64,000 nucleotides of DNA from Candidatus Electrothrix communis (GCA_030644725.1 CP130629.1:3115501-3179500); one strand, 5' to 3'; shown: positions 51,781 through 61,550, counted from the first letter of the stretch. Made by a program: numbers and translations. The notes: a model not told the origin generated them from the sequence alone.

Positions 51781-54198
51781 TCAACTTTCTTCATCAGTAA
51801 TATTATTTTCTTCGTTTTGTATGGTTACGCCAGTAAGCCCGTCAGAACCTCCTAAATATTCTTTCAAGCTCAGTTGTTCAGGAGATTGATTTTTTACATG
51901 CTCAAGTTGCTGCCTATCACTCTTGATAGAGTATGTTGGGGAAACTTGAATAATTTTCTGAATACGCTGATTAACCACTTCGAATTCAGGATCATCTTCA
52001 AAGCTATTATCAATAAGCTCCCGTCTTTTCTGTAAAAGTCGCTCAAGCTGTTCTAGTTGTTCTTTATTCGTTAAGCTTGCCATTTGAATTTCTGTATCGC
52101 GAGTATCTTCGGCAATCCGACGACGCGCCTCAAGGTCTTGTTGAGTGCCCAACTCTGAAACGGTTGGAAGACGTCGCAAGTTAATAATTTCTATAACAAG
52201 CCCAAACGTACTAACAATTTTTTGAACTGAAAGATCTACAGCCCCCTTAATTTCCTGCCATTTTCTGATATCTGTATATTGGATATAATCAATAGGCACT
52301 GTTTCTAATTTTGTTTTGACATCTCCTTCTAACACTTTTTTGATATGTTCAATTTCTTCCTCACGAGATTTGAAATCATTTGATTGAAATATATACCAAC
52401 CATTTTGATCAACTCCCCGTACCTTAAAATCAATGTGAAACTTAACCGGCTCACCATACCCCTCATCTTTCAGCGGAAATATTTCAAATTCAAATGAATC
52501 AAACCCCTTCTGAAGTTCTTGAAAACGCTTGGCAATTTTCGTTTCCAATTGTTTTGCAGTAATATGAATATCTGATACGCCAAACTTCTGTTCTAATTTA
52601 AGCTTGATTTGATCTTTCAACTCTTTTTCGACTGATTCATGAGAATCATCATAATAATGCATATAAAATCTTTCAGGATCAACTTTATGAATAAGCTGTT
52701 CCGTCTCCTCAACGACAGTTGAGCGTATTTTCTCCGATATATCAATCTGAGGGTTAAGATATTCTTCAATTCCTCTAAGATCTTGAATAGCTCCCTTCAC
52801 AATGAGCTGTAGCTTTACTTTAACCCTGCTATCATGCGTAACAAATTCTTCCTCACTTTCAATTTTAAAACCATCTTTAAGCTTAAGTGGTTCTAAATCA
52901 GGTATTGCTGTAAGATGTCTAATTGTATAGCCTATGGATTCGGCCTCTCTCTCCATTGTCCGTTTGATTTCATGAGGATTAAACTCAAGTAAAATGTCAA
53001 CATACGATCTTTCAAAAAAGGCTGCTTCGGTAATCCGTTCAAGCTTACTTTTTACCCAATCTTCCAAAGAGGTGATTTTTGCCGCACGATATTTGCTGAT
53101 ATCAGTTAAACTAAGTAATACTCTGTGTTCAATATCAATCGGTCTGGGGCACTCTTTAATTTTACACTTAACAGTGTGTTCAACGGGGGGAACCTCCTCG
53201 GGAACCAGCGAACTTGCTGAACTTTCGAGCGATAAATATGACATCATACGCCCGGCTTGTGATAATGGTGCTCTCAGTTCTTCTTCCAGTACCCTACGCA
53301 CCTTCTGATTGAGTTCATAACAAAGATCCTCCAGTCCAAAGTGATCTAAGATGGACTGCTTTATTATCTCCTGAATGAACCGTTCCAGCTCGGGCAATTG
53401 TTCATGGTATACTATTGCCAAAATCTTATTATATTCATCAACGTGCAACTCAGTTGCAAACCGAAGCCCTATTTCTTCATCGCATCCGTTTACACGAACA
53501 AAAAACTCAGAAGATGTAATTGGAAACGGGACTAAATTATCCTCATGCTCAAGGGTTAAATTGATCTGAAGAGTTAAACCGAAATCTAGTTGGGCCTTCA
53601 GACAAATATGCTCCCGCAACTCATTACGTAACTGAAAATAATTTTGAATAAATCCAGCTCTGCTTTGAACAAAATTATCAACCCAGCCCATAATTGCTTT
53701 TCGGAGAATTTCCCCTGGGTTGTTTTCTTTGTACAAAGTAGTTGCCACCTTTGATTCATTGCCGGGGTGACAACGGACACTATAGATAACTTGAATATTG
53801 ATAGATATTTTTTCGTCAATATCGTTAACAGGGCATAACGTACGACACTCAGCAACATTTTGAGACGATACCCGATAGTACCAAACTTCACGTTGTCCTA
53901 AACGAAAAATTCCTCTTATCCCTGTTCGTTGATTTTGATGCTGGACTATTTGACCACTCTGTACATCAATCGCAATAATCTGATCTGTTGAAGAACTTAT
54001 TACTGTTGAATCGGGGGATTCTATTTTTCTAAAAATAGCATCTATAGTTGAAGTATTCGCAAAGTTTTTAAGAAAATCAGAAGGTTGGATTCTAAATCCA
54101 GATACTTTTTTGTCGATATTGAATCGAACTGATCCTTTTTTAGAAACATCAAATTTCTTACTAATGTTAAACTTTTTGAACGAACTGGATTGACTCAT
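51781..54198 (-). CDS. SPFH/band-7-like protein with four K-F-x-I motifs at the N-terminus
   Basis: 805 residues from the ATG at 54198 (GAGG site). The first 40 residues hold four copies of the motif Lys/Arg/Gly-Phe-x-(Ile/Val): KKFNI (Phe10), KKFDV (Phe16), VRFNI (Phe26) and SGFRI (Phe35). Residues about 75-230 resemble the SPFH fold (ISINIQVIYSVRCHPGN, then TLYKENNPGEILRKAIMG and LKAQLDFGLTLQINLTLE). The C-terminal part is coiled coil with a charged helix (QLEQLERLLQKRREL). No membrane helix is seen. SPFH proteins form ring scaffolds, in some cases for proteases. The motif is shared with the ubiquitin-like operon across the divergent region, so it is probably part of that system. Confidence 0.65.
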   Translation of the reverse strand: MSQSSSFKKFNISKKFDVSKKGSVRFNIDKKVSGFRIQPSDFLKNFANTSTIDAIFRKIESPDSTVISSSTDQIIAIDVQSGQIVQHQNQRTGIRGIFRLGQREVWYYRVSSQNVAECRTLCPVNDIDEKISINIQVIYSVRCHPGNESKVATTLYKENNPGEILRKAIMGWVDNFVQSRAGFIQNYFQLRNELREHICLKAQLDFGLTLQINLTLEHEDNLVPFPITSSEFFVRVNGCDEEIGLRFATELHVDEYNKILAIVYHEQLPELERFIQEIIKQSILDHFGLEDLCYELNQKVRRVLEEELRAPLSQAGRMMSYLSLESSASSLVPEEVPPVEHTVKCKIKECPRPIDIEHRVLLSLTDISKYRAAKITSLEDWVKSKLERITEAAFFERSYVDILLEFNPHEIKRTMEREAESIGYTIRHLTAIPDLEPLKLKDGFKIESEEEFVTHDSRVKVKLQLIVKGAIQDLRGIEEYLNPQIDISEKIRSTVVEETEQLIHKVDPERFYMHYYDDSHESVEKELKDQIKLKLEQKFGVSDIHITAKQLETKIAKRFQELQKGFDSFEFEIFPLKDEGYGEPVKFHIDFKVRGVDQNGWYIFQSNDFKSREEEIEHIKKVLEGDVKTKLETVPIDYIQYTDIRKWQEIKGAVDLSVQKIVSTFGLVIEIINLRRLPTVSELGTQQDLEARRRIAEDTRDTEIQMASLTNKEQLEQLERLLQKRRELIDNSFEDDPEFEVVNQRIQKIIQVSPTYSIKSDRQQLEHVKNQSPEQLSLKEYLGGSDGLTGVTIQNEENNITDEES

Positions 54199-54347
54199 AA
54201 TATTCACCTCGTCAGTATATTAGACATTATATCGATCTTTTGTTAACTAGCTGATTTTATTAAATTTTACATCTTCACGAATAGCGTAGAATCAATCACT
54301 TAGCGAAAATCGGTATAATGTCTATTTTCTGCTAGAGTAAAAAAACG

Positions 54348-56918
54348 TCAATTCATCGACTGAACATTTTTAATCAGTTCATAAACAATAGCTCGCCTGC
54401 GCATAAGCTGTTTTTTTAAAAGTAGCTTTTTGTTAGCCTCGACCATCTTTTCCGAATGCTTTTTCATCTCTTCAAAATATAAGCCAAACTTTATTTTCCA
54501 ACGTTTTACTATCTCTCTTCGCTGGACTTGATCAGCAGAGCTAAGAAATTTTTTAATCAGCATTTCTGCAAGTTCAACGGCCATTGTCTGCTCATTTTCC
54601 TTATCGAATCCATAAAGAATAGTCACCCACTGCTCAAGCAGGTCGGCAATAATATAATTGACGTTATGGTAAATAAACTTCATTCCCGGATGAAAAAGCC
54701 ATTTGAAAAGAAGATTCAATTTTTCTTCTGTTTCCATGTTATTTCCTTGCATCCTTGTAAATAATGGGAATTTTGAAGGCCATTTACCATAATGTTCAAT
54801 GTTAAATTTTACCGCAAGGCAATAGTTAATAAGAAATGCCAAGGCATATTGATTTGATAAAGAATATTTGTTAAAATCGCGTTCCGGCTCGGGCAGCCAC
54901 TCGTTGATTTCTTCAAGAAAGTCATAAATCCTTACCCCCCGTTGTTTCGCAATATTTATCAGGGCTAAATATGCCTTGTTGCGAGTTCCCTCAGCACCTT
55001 GGTCTAAAAAACGCTTAATCCAGTATAGATGGTCAAACTGCGGAGCAAATTGCAGGCGTCTCGTAAGCTCTAAAACGATTTCCAGAGCGACATCATGATG
55101 ACTTTTCCCTATGAGATCGTTAAGGAAATTACGAACTATTTCAAGCAATTGCTGGTAATTCAGCATCTCTCGGATCAGCTCGGAGAGACGGGCGAAAAAT
55201 TTTCTTCTGACCTCTTCCGCTTCGATTCGAGCAAAAAATTGAAGAAATTGTTCAAACTCATCATCCGGCTCAAAATCAATATTAAAATGTTCCTTCAAGC
55301 CGATAACAACACCGACAAGCCAATCTTTGCCATAATATGTCGGGTCAGTAACGGCCATATCAGCCGATAGAACGATGATATTTTCAACAAGTTCAGGAGA
55401 TGCTTTGAAATTAAACAGTAGACCGGCTTGTTGAATTCGCGCAAATAGCTGGCGCAGATATATTGGATATGCCTCTTCAAAATACGCTTTACACTCTCTT
55501 CGTAAATATGGAATATTGAAGTCGATCACCATAGAACCATTTTCCTTTCTGATGGTATGTAACCGACAATCTCTCATAATTTTATCAGGATTTTCTTGCC
55601 AGATCTTAATCAACTCTTTCTCAATTGTTGATTTTACGTTTTTAATATCTCCATCTTTTCCAACAACCTCTGATTCCACTGTAATTGCAGTTTTCTTGTC
55701 GCGTAGAAGCAAGGAAACTATATTATCAAAATCAAGAGTGCTTAAGCCGGGAAAGTATGTTGCGGTATAGATTACTGTATTGTTAAGATACTCTCCATCC
55801 AAGATTAACTTGTGAGGTTTTATAGGTTTGTTTCGACGAAAAAATTCTATTCTATTCTCTTGACTGACGTATTTACTCCGCTCTTCGGTTTCTTCTCTAA
55901 ATTGATCCGTTCCCTTATGGAGACATCCTGAAATTAACTCGTAGAATTCACTGTCGTTATTGTTTTCATCCCATAATCCGCACTGACGCTGTTCTCTAAT
56001 TTTACGTTCAAGATAGTCGGCTTCTCTAGCTGAAAAATGTTGCTTCAGCAGATGCGGTAAAAAATCAATTTCCCACTGGGGGAAACGCAGAGGTTCTTTC
56101 TGTTGTACTGAAACCTCTTGAAAAAAATCCAGATTACCAAGCAATATTAAAAATATACCAGCTTCACACAAGCCCTGTTTTACGAGCTGGGCATGCATTT
56201 TGCTGACGAACATCGAATCAAGGAAAGAGCGAGCCTTCAAGGTAACAAGTATAACGAGTTGAGCTTCATTTCCAATCTTCCCGTTAATGAACGTGTCCAA
56301 GCACAGATCGGAACGGTCAGCATTGTTTCCTTCAAAAGTAAGCGATCTTTTTGCATTAACTTCAGTATGTTCAGCAACAGAATAACCTGCGGACAGAAGT
56401 GTATCTTCATCGGGACAATTGACAACCAGCACGCGTTCTTCTTTAAGTTTTTTTAGTTTTTCTTGTAATTCATGCGTTGCTTCAAAATTCGGCAGTTTTG
56501 CTGGCTTATCAGGTAATGGGGATGTAGGATCAGTGAAAGATGAGTCTGCTTGGGAGCTTTCTTGTGAGTCACTCGGCACAGAGAAGCTCGAAACATTACC
56601 TCCTATATTTATCTGATAATTAAGAGAATCGGTAGTAGTTGTTTGCCTGGAATGCACGCTTCCTGCCGGTTCCTGAACTAAATTCAACGGCGGAGCAGAA
56701 GAATCAGGAGAGCCTTCTTCCTCCTGAGTTGAGTTATCCGAAAGAGAGATTTCGGTTGCTTCACTTTGCGACGGAGCGGCTGCAACGTTTGCGGGCGTTT
56801 CGTCGGTGGAAGTAAAATCTCGCGTCTGGTTCTCGGTATCCCGCTCCGCCAAGGTGTCCTGCGATACCTGATCAGGATGAGAAGAAGAAGTATTCAGGTT
56901 TTCTGGTCTTTCGGACAT
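54348..56918 (-). CDS. Large protein of unknown function in the left arm of the island
   Basis: An 856-residue protein. Residues 1-150 are low-complexity, acidic and Ser/Thr/Pro-rich, with one ordered patch YQINIGGNVSSFSV near residue 107, like a short amyloid or RHIM-type beta-strand segment. From about 160 it is folded: strands and helices such as RVLVVNCPDEDTLLSAG and QLVILVTLKARSFLD, then a long helical C-terminus. There is no Walker A, nuclease or membrane segment. It lies between the 141-residue protein and the SPFH-like gene on the same strand and probably in one operon. Confidence 0.6.
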   Translation of the reverse strand: MSERPENLNTSSSHPDQVSQDTLAERDTENQTRDFTSTDETPANVAAAPSQSEATEISLSDNSTQEEEGSPDSSAPPLNLVQEPAGSVHSRQTTTTDSLNYQINIGGNVSSFSVPSDSQESSQADSSFTDPTSPLPDKPAKLPNFEATHELQEKLKKLKEERVLVVNCPDEDTLLSAGYSVAEHTEVNAKRSLTFEGNNADRSDLCLDTFINGKIGNEAQLVILVTLKARSFLDSMFVSKMHAQLVKQGLCEAGIFLILLGNLDFFQEVSVQQKEPLRFPQWEIDFLPHLLKQHFSAREADYLERKIREQRQCGLWDENNNDSEFYELISGCLHKGTDQFREETEERSKYVSQENRIEFFRRNKPIKPHKLILDGEYLNNTVIYTATYFPGLSTLDFDNIVSLLLRDKKTAITVESEVVGKDGDIKNVKSTIEKELIKIWQENPDKIMRDCRLHTIRKENGSMVIDFNIPYLRRECKAYFEEAYPIYLRQLFARIQQAGLLFNFKASPELVENIIVLSADMAVTDPTYYGKDWLVGVVIGLKEHFNIDFEPDDEFEQFLQFFARIEAEEVRRKFFARLSELIREMLNYQQLLEIVRNFLNDLIGKSHHDVALEIVLELTRRLQFAPQFDHLYWIKRFLDQGAEGTRNKAYLALINIAKQRGVRIYDFLEEINEWLPEPERDFNKYSLSNQYALAFLINYCLAVKFNIEHYGKWPSKFPLFTRMQGNNMETEEKLNLLFKWLFHPGMKFIYHNVNYIIADLLEQWVTILYGFDKENEQTMAVELAEMLIKKFLSSADQVQRREIVKRWKIKFGLYFEEMKKHSEKMVEANKKLLLKKQLMRRRAIVYELIKNVQSMN

Positions 56919-57019
56919 AGTGACTTTCCTTGTTTTACAGGCTAATTTGTCATGCTTTTTTGATAACGTTCAGATCAAATATATCAGATTAGACGCGCAG
57001 TCATAGCATGGCGGTTGGC

Positions 57020-57445
57020 TTACTTTTTTTCTTCAATTTTTTTGTTTCCCACATAAAATTCACCGGAGAACGTACCGATATTTTGCACAGATCCTATGTC
57101 TCCACGAACAGTTGTATTTTGCTGTACATTCACATTGCTGGAAGGTGGTTGCAAAAGCTTCATTAGCTCCTGCGCTTTCTGGATAATAACTTGCTCTTGC
57201 TCCACGCCCACCTCTAATAATTCCTTTTTCAACGGTTTCTCGTAGATATCGGGATCACCTTCAAATTTATCTAACATTTTTTGAGCATCTCTTGCATCCT
57301 CCTCGTTGTCCTTTTGTTTAAACTTCTGTTGAATCAAATGCTTCAAACCAGCATAAGTATCTTTGATAGCTTGTCCTGCTGTAGCCTCTGCGGCTGCGAC
57401 CGAACCGGCTGATAACGCGCCTATTAAAAGGGTAATGACATCCAT
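57020..57445 (-). CDS. Small membrane-tethered protein with an RHIM-like C-terminus
   Basis: A 141-residue protein with a GGAG site. Residues 4-25 are a hydrophobic segment (ITLLIGALSAGSVAAAEATA), followed by an acidic-basic helix (QKFKQKDNEEDARDAQKML). Near the end there are alternating strands: NVNVQQNTTVRGDIG, then SVQNIGTFSGEFYVGN. The VQNIG and VRGDIG phrases recall the short beta-amyloid (RHIM-type) motifs seen in bacterial death-like pathways; this is inference. It is the first gene of the left arm and diverges from the zinc-ribbon gene over 276 bases. Confidence 0.55.
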   Translation of the reverse strand: MDVITLLIGALSAGSVAAAEATAGQAIKDTYAGLKHLIQQKFKQKDNEEDARDAQKMLDKFEGDPDIYEKPLKKELLEVGVEQEQVIIQKAQELMKLLQPPSSNVNVQQNTTVRGDIGSVQNIGTFSGEFYVGNKKIEEKK

Positions 57446-57721
57446 GAGAATACTCCTATTTTGAATTGAACGAATAAGAAGAAATGAGCTAGCTGACAGA
57501 ATTGGTTAGTTACTTAACCAACTAAATTTAACACAAATTATATAAAAATCTATGGAATTTAAAAAAAATCAACAAGCTAACTTTTTTTGTTTCATTCAGT
57601 TCAAAAAGAAGATACTGTATCGGCACTTAGGCGAAACCGCCATCAGCTAAGTAATCCTAGTTTGAAAGTACCATTTTCTTTGCAACACTGTCCGAAGTTA
57701 AATTTACGTCGGGAATATTCT

Positions 57722-58297
57722 ATGCTCAGAGAGCTTATAGAGAAATTAAAGACACTCTGGCGAAATATTTTTCATGATAAAGCAGAACGTCCTGAAATCA
57801 CAGAGACACAGAACCCTGCATCAAGACCTGATTTACCACCAGAGCAAAGACAAAAAAAATTTTCTATTCTTTGTGAGCAGGAGAATCCGAATCCACCTGT
57901 TTCGTATCAAAGGACGGATAAAAAATTTGAATTGCATGGGCAGCAACAGGATACTGAGCAAGGCTCTTCCCCCGAACCAACTTCAGAGCCTTTAGATGTT
58001 GAGCCTGAAACGGAATCTCCGAATTCTGATCTGGAAGATTTAGACTTTGATGACGATTTTTTTAGTTTCTCCGAATTCGAGGAAAACGAGCCTTCAGGAG
58101 GAAAATTTGAAGTTCACGGAGAACAAGAATTCAGCCAACCAATCAGGACTAATAACTCGAACTCCGAAGGGGGAGCATTCAATGTTCATGCAGCAACACG
58201 CCCTAAAAAATGTCCTGTATGTTTAACAGAAGGACGGGTCACCAAGGCTGAATCCGGGGAATGGCAATGTAAAGAATGCGAACACACATGGCGATGA
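57722..58297 (+). CDS. Zinc-ribbon protein with four K-F-x-(I/V/L) motifs
   Basis: 191 residues from the ATG at 57722; the longer frame would need a TTG and lacks a ribosome site. A short N-terminal amphipathic helix (LRELIEKLKTLW) is followed by a disordered acidic chain with four copies of the motif: KKFSIL (Phe47), KKFELHG (Phe69), GKFEVHG (Phe129) and GAFNVHA (Phe153). The C-terminus is a zinc ribbon, Cys164-x2-Cys167 and Cys183-x2-Cys186 (KCPVC...CKEC). It is the first gene of the right arm, 21 bases before E1. Repeated motifs on a flexible chain suggest a scaffold, adaptor or polyvalent substrate. It is not a RING. Confidence 0.7.
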   Translation: MLRELIEKLKTLWRNIFHDKAERPEITETQNPASRPDLPPEQRQKKFSILCEQENPNPPVSYQRTDKKFELHGQQQDTEQGSSPEPTSEPLDVEPETESPNSDLEDLDFDDDFFSFSEFEENEPSGGKFEVHGEQEFSQPIRTNNSNSEGGAFNVHAATRPKKCPVCLTEGRVTKAESGEWQCKECEHTWR

Positions 58298-58318
58298 GCT
58301 TGATTAGAGGAGGAATTA

Positions 58319-60622
58319 ATGGCTAAATTTGTTGTAAATAATGTTCTGGACACCGAAGACAACCCTTTTGACCGCCAAGAACGAATAACATGGTGGGATC
58401 AGGAAAAAATACGTCAGGCAAAAGTCATGGTTGTCGGGGCCGGAGCCATTGGCAATGAAACATTGAAGAATTTAGCATTACTGGGGTTCAGGAATATATT
58501 CATTGTCGATTTTGACACAGTTTCAACATCAAATTTAAGCCGAACTGTTCTTTTTCGAAAGTCTGATAAGGACAAAAAGAAAGCGGAAGTGGCCGCTGAA
58601 CGAACAAAAGAGCTGTGCCTTTCCGATGATGTCAATATTAACTGGTTTCACGGAGATATTGTCTGGGAGCTTGGAACCGGCGTGTATCGAGAAATGGATA
58701 TCGTCTTAGGCTGCCTAGATAACGTGGAAACAAGATTTGCCGTTAACAGGCAATGCTATTTAGCCGGTACCCCCTGGATTGATTCGGGAATTTATGAATT
58801 AGGAGTAAGGCTCAGTGTTTTCATCCCTCCCAATCCTCCGTGCTATGAATGCAACGCTACAGAAGAGCAGATCAAAGCAAGCCGACAAAGGTATTCCTGT
58901 GACGATTTCAAAAAAACACAACTTCAAGAAGGTAAAATACCAACCGTTCAAATTGCGTCGGCAATAGTGTCTGCTCTTCAGGTGCAGGAAGCGATAAAGC
59001 TTATCTGCGGACAAGAGGCCACTGTCGGGAAGAAAATTTATTTTCAAGGCAAAAACAACGATTACGATATTCTTGACTTGCCGACAAATCCTGACTGCAT
59101 GGGGCATACAGTATCGTACCCGGAAATAATCCCTCTCCCGCTCTCCTCAACAATCACTGTTAAAGAGTTCCTGCAATACGTTTCTGAAAAACATCATGAT
59201 GGTAACGAGATTACTCTGGATTTTTCCGGAGATAGAACATTTGTTGTTTCAATAGGATGTCGGGCGTGCGGCAAACTTATAAAAAAATACAAACCATCAT
59301 TCCGAATTTGTGACACTGAAACCATCTGCTGGAGTTGCCAGCAACAAGGGGTCAATTTTGAAGCTCTGGATACAGGTGCGGAAACCGAAAAAAGAACTGT
59401 AGGAAAGTTCAATCTATCGGAAACTGAAGATATTATTTTGAATATGACGTTGAAGGATATAGGTGTTCCTTGTTGTCATGTTGTTGCTGTTATAGATAAG
59501 GAAAAAAAGTATAGATACTATGAATTAACCAATGATAACGTATTAGTTTTCTTTGGAATATATGAAGAAATAGAACTTGTGTTTATGCATCCTACTGATG
59601 GGAAATTGCTTCCGTTTACTGTGAATACAACAATGACTGCTCGCGAAGTTATTGCAAAATTAATAGGTAACGGCTTTATCCAGCCTAATTCTCATGGTTA
59701 TCAGTTGGTTGTCAAAGGAGGTGCAGAATTAAGACAAGATAGGCCTTTTTCCCATCTAAAGGTTAAACAAAAAAGCATTATTAGAGTATTGCCAACGATT
59801 AGTGCGGGTGGATGTATTATATCAACTTATGAAATTGTTCAATTTTTAACGTGGATCAACCAAAGGCATCCAAAGATGAACCTCATCTCGACTATCCCTT
59901 TTGAAAGACTATATCAACTCATTAATGAATTTTGCTCTGAACACTATATGGAGTATGCAAGAGATACATTTATAAAAGAAATACAAAGACATTTTTATGA
60001 ACCTTCTTTTGTAGAAAAATTCCATGATGCCGTTAATATGCTTGTCAAAGGAAAGAGAGTTAAGAAAAATTTTATAGACCTTTTAGAGAGGTATAAATCT
60101 ATTCCTTTTCATGGAATGTTTATATTTCCACTCGCAGAGAAGAGATGGAGTGCTTTTGTCGAAAAATATTGGGAAGATTTAAACTCAGCAACAAGAGAGT
60201 GGTTGGATATTTATTATAGCGAAAAAGATATAAAATACAGAAGTGGTCATGACATCTTATCCTTTTTTCATCAGGTTGATTCAACGAATATCACGATCCC
60301 TTGTCTTTTAATTTGGCAGGAAAATTTAAAAAATGCTGTTTCATTTCAGTTGCGCCTGTTATCTGAAGAACAGATTTATGATATTATTCAATTTGTCGTC
60401 CAGTTGATAAGAAAGAAATGCGGTCTGTCGGAGATCTATGACGCTGTGATTCAAAAGTATAATCCAACTCATAGTGGTCTTGTTGCGCATGAGGATATGG
60501 TTTTGAATAAAAATAAAAATTCTATTGCATCTCAATATAATATTACACAGATCAGCTATGTTGAAAAAGTGAATCAACTGACAAATATTGGAAATCTTAA
60601 GAACGGAATATTTAAGACCTGA
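58319..60622 (+). CDS. E1-like (ThiF/UBA) activating enzyme fused to a ubiquitin-like domain
   Basis: A 767-residue protein with an AGAGGAGG site. Residues about 15-250 are the adenylating E1 domain: ITWWDQEKIRQAKVMVVGAG, Gly40-x-Gly42-x2-Gly45, then FDTVSTSNLSRTVLF and the Cys-x2-Cys knuckle PCYECNA. Cys residues around SCDDFKK could be the thioester site. A second Cys knuckle is at 314/317 and 337/340. The motif occurs twice, AKFVV (2-6) and GKFNL (Phe364). Residues about 425-505 are a ubiquitin-like domain closely related to the free protein at 60748. The last 260 residues are unassigned and AT-rich. The enzyme should activate the free ubiquitin-like protein with ATP; the fused copy may be a donor, an inhibitor or a docking module. 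Confidence 0.85.
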   Translation: MAKFVVNNVLDTEDNPFDRQERITWWDQEKIRQAKVMVVGAGAIGNETLKNLALLGFRNIFIVDFDTVSTSNLSRTVLFRKSDKDKKKAEVAAERTKELCLSDDVNINWFHGDIVWELGTGVYREMDIVLGCLDNVETRFAVNRQCYLAGTPWIDSGIYELGVRLSVFIPPNPPCYECNATEEQIKASRQRYSCDDFKKTQLQEGKIPTVQIASAIVSALQVQEAIKLICGQEATVGKKIYFQGKNNDYDILDLPTNPDCMGHTVSYPEIIPLPLSSTITVKEFLQYVSEKHHDGNEITLDFSGDRTFVVSIGCRACGKLIKKYKPSFRICDTETICWSCQQQGVNFEALDTGAETEKRTVGKFNLSETEDIILNMTLKDIGVPCCHVVAVIDKEKKYRYYELTNDNVLVFFGIYEEIELVFMHPTDGKLLPFTVNTTMTAREVIAKLIGNGFIQPNSHGYQLVVKGGAELRQDRPFSHLKVKQKSIIRVLPTISAGGCIISTYEIVQFLTWINQRHPKMNLISTIPFERLYQLINEFCSEHYMEYARDTFIKEIQRHFYEPSFVEKFHDAVNMLVKGKRVKKNFIDLLERYKSIPFHGMFIFPLAEKRWSAFVEKYWEDLNSATREWLDIYYSEKDIKYRSGHDILSFFHQVDSTNITIPCLLIWQENLKNAVSFQLRLLSEEQIYDIIQFVVQLIRKKCGLSEIYDAVIQKYNPTHSGLVAHEDMVLNKNKNSIASQYNITQISYVEKVNQLTNIGNLKNGIFKT

Positions 60623-60747
60623 AGTGTCGGCTCCTAACTTTTTTTATCATTAACTCCTATCGAAAAAGTTCCGGCTCAATTGCTCCAAAAAAATATCTAT
60701 CACGACAAAATATCCATAAATAATAAACAAGTGGAGAATTAAACGTT

Positions 60748-61002
60748 ATGGCTGATGTTAAAATTAACTTCATGCATCCAACAGATGGCCGTCTTTTGAC
60801 CGTTACCGTTGATGATACAATGACAGCACGGGAAGCTGTCGCAGAACTTATTGCCAACGATTTTATCCAACCAAACCCGCAGGGGTATCAGTTAGCTATC
60901 AAAGGCGGAGCAGAATTAGGTAATGAAACTTCTTTTGCTGATTCTGCCGTCGGAGACGACACCACAATTCGTGTTATCCCGGCAATTGATGCCGGAATTT
61001 AA
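60748..61002 (+). CDS. Free ubiquitin-like protein
   Basis: An 84-residue protein. By eye more than half of about 78 residues are identical to the ubiquitin-like part of the E1: shared FMHPTDG, TMTARE, FIQPN, GYQL and KGGAEL. The fold pattern is a beta-hairpin, helix (AREAVAELIANDFIQ) and further strands, as in ubiquitin-like proteins. The C-terminus is ...PAIDAGI, without a terminal Gly-Gly. It may be processed by JAB to end in Gly, or used without conjugation. The E1 copy has ...SAGGC at the same place. The start has a GGAG site at long spacing. The E2 gene begins 15 bases after the stop. Confidence 0.82.
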   Translation: MADVKINFMHPTDGRLLTVTVDDTMTAREAVAELIANDFIQPNPQGYQLAIKGGAELGNETSFADSAVGDDTTIRVIPAIDAGI

Positions 61003-61016
61003 TTGATGGAGAAACT

Positions 61017-61550
61017 ATGACCCCGCAAGAACAGCGTAATATTCGATTAAAGAACGACTATCAGGAGATGAAAAATATTCAAGGCTCAATCGTTCAATGG
61101 AGGGAGTTGGAGGGCAAAGCGCCTTATGTCGAGTCCTATGAATTAACCGTCAAAGTAAAGACATTTATTGGGCCGGATGAGTTCCGGGATACTCATGTGA
61201 TCAAAGTGACTCTCCCTGAAAGATATCCCATGTCTGCACCGGAGGTCACCATGACCAGCAATCCTCAACCGTACCACCCTAATTGGTATAATGGAGGAAA
61301 GTGGTGTTACGGAAGCTGGAGTATTTCGGAGGGACTTGGCCACCATGTTGTTCGGATGATGAAAACTCTCCAATATGACAAAGAAATAACAAACCCTGAC
61401 AGCCCGGCAAACAGTGCTGCTAAGCGTTGGTATATAGACAAGTTGAAGAGCGGCAGGTTTCCTTGTGACAAGCAGGTATTGCCGGACCCAACGAAATCAA
61501 AATTCGAGGTCCAAGCACCGACAAAAAGAAGATTTGTCATTCAGACTTGA
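61017..61550 (+). CDS. E2-like ubiquitin-conjugating protein
   Basis: A 177-residue protein with GGAG six bases before the ATG. Core of the UBC fold: VTLPERYPMSAPEVTM, then PYHPNWYNGGKWCYGSWSIS with the catalytic Cys97 in the classic HPN...C position, and a C-terminal helix. Gln/Asn-rich residues PDSPANSAAKRWY follow the active site as in E2 proteins. The tail has two K-F-x-(V/I) motifs, SKFEV (Phe163) and RRFVI (Phe173), at the very end. It should accept the activated ubiquitin-like protein from E1. Confidence 0.88.
   Translation: MTPQEQRNIRLKNDYQEMKNIQGSIVQWRELEGKAPYVESYELTVKVKTFIGPDEFRDTHVIKVTLPERYPMSAPEVTMTSNPQPYHPNWYNGGKWCYGSWSISEGLGHHVVRMMKTLQYDKEITNPDSPANSAAKRWYIDKLKSGRFPCDKQVLPDPTKSKFEVQAPTKRRFVIQT

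Noticed and set aside
57587-57721. N-terminal extension of the zinc-ribbon protein
   Set aside because: It would need a TTG start, has no ribosome site, and the extra residues look non-coding.
57722-58297. RING-type E3 ligase
   Set aside because: There are only four Cys in two CxxC pairs, the pattern of a simple zinc ribbon, not the eight ligands of a RING.
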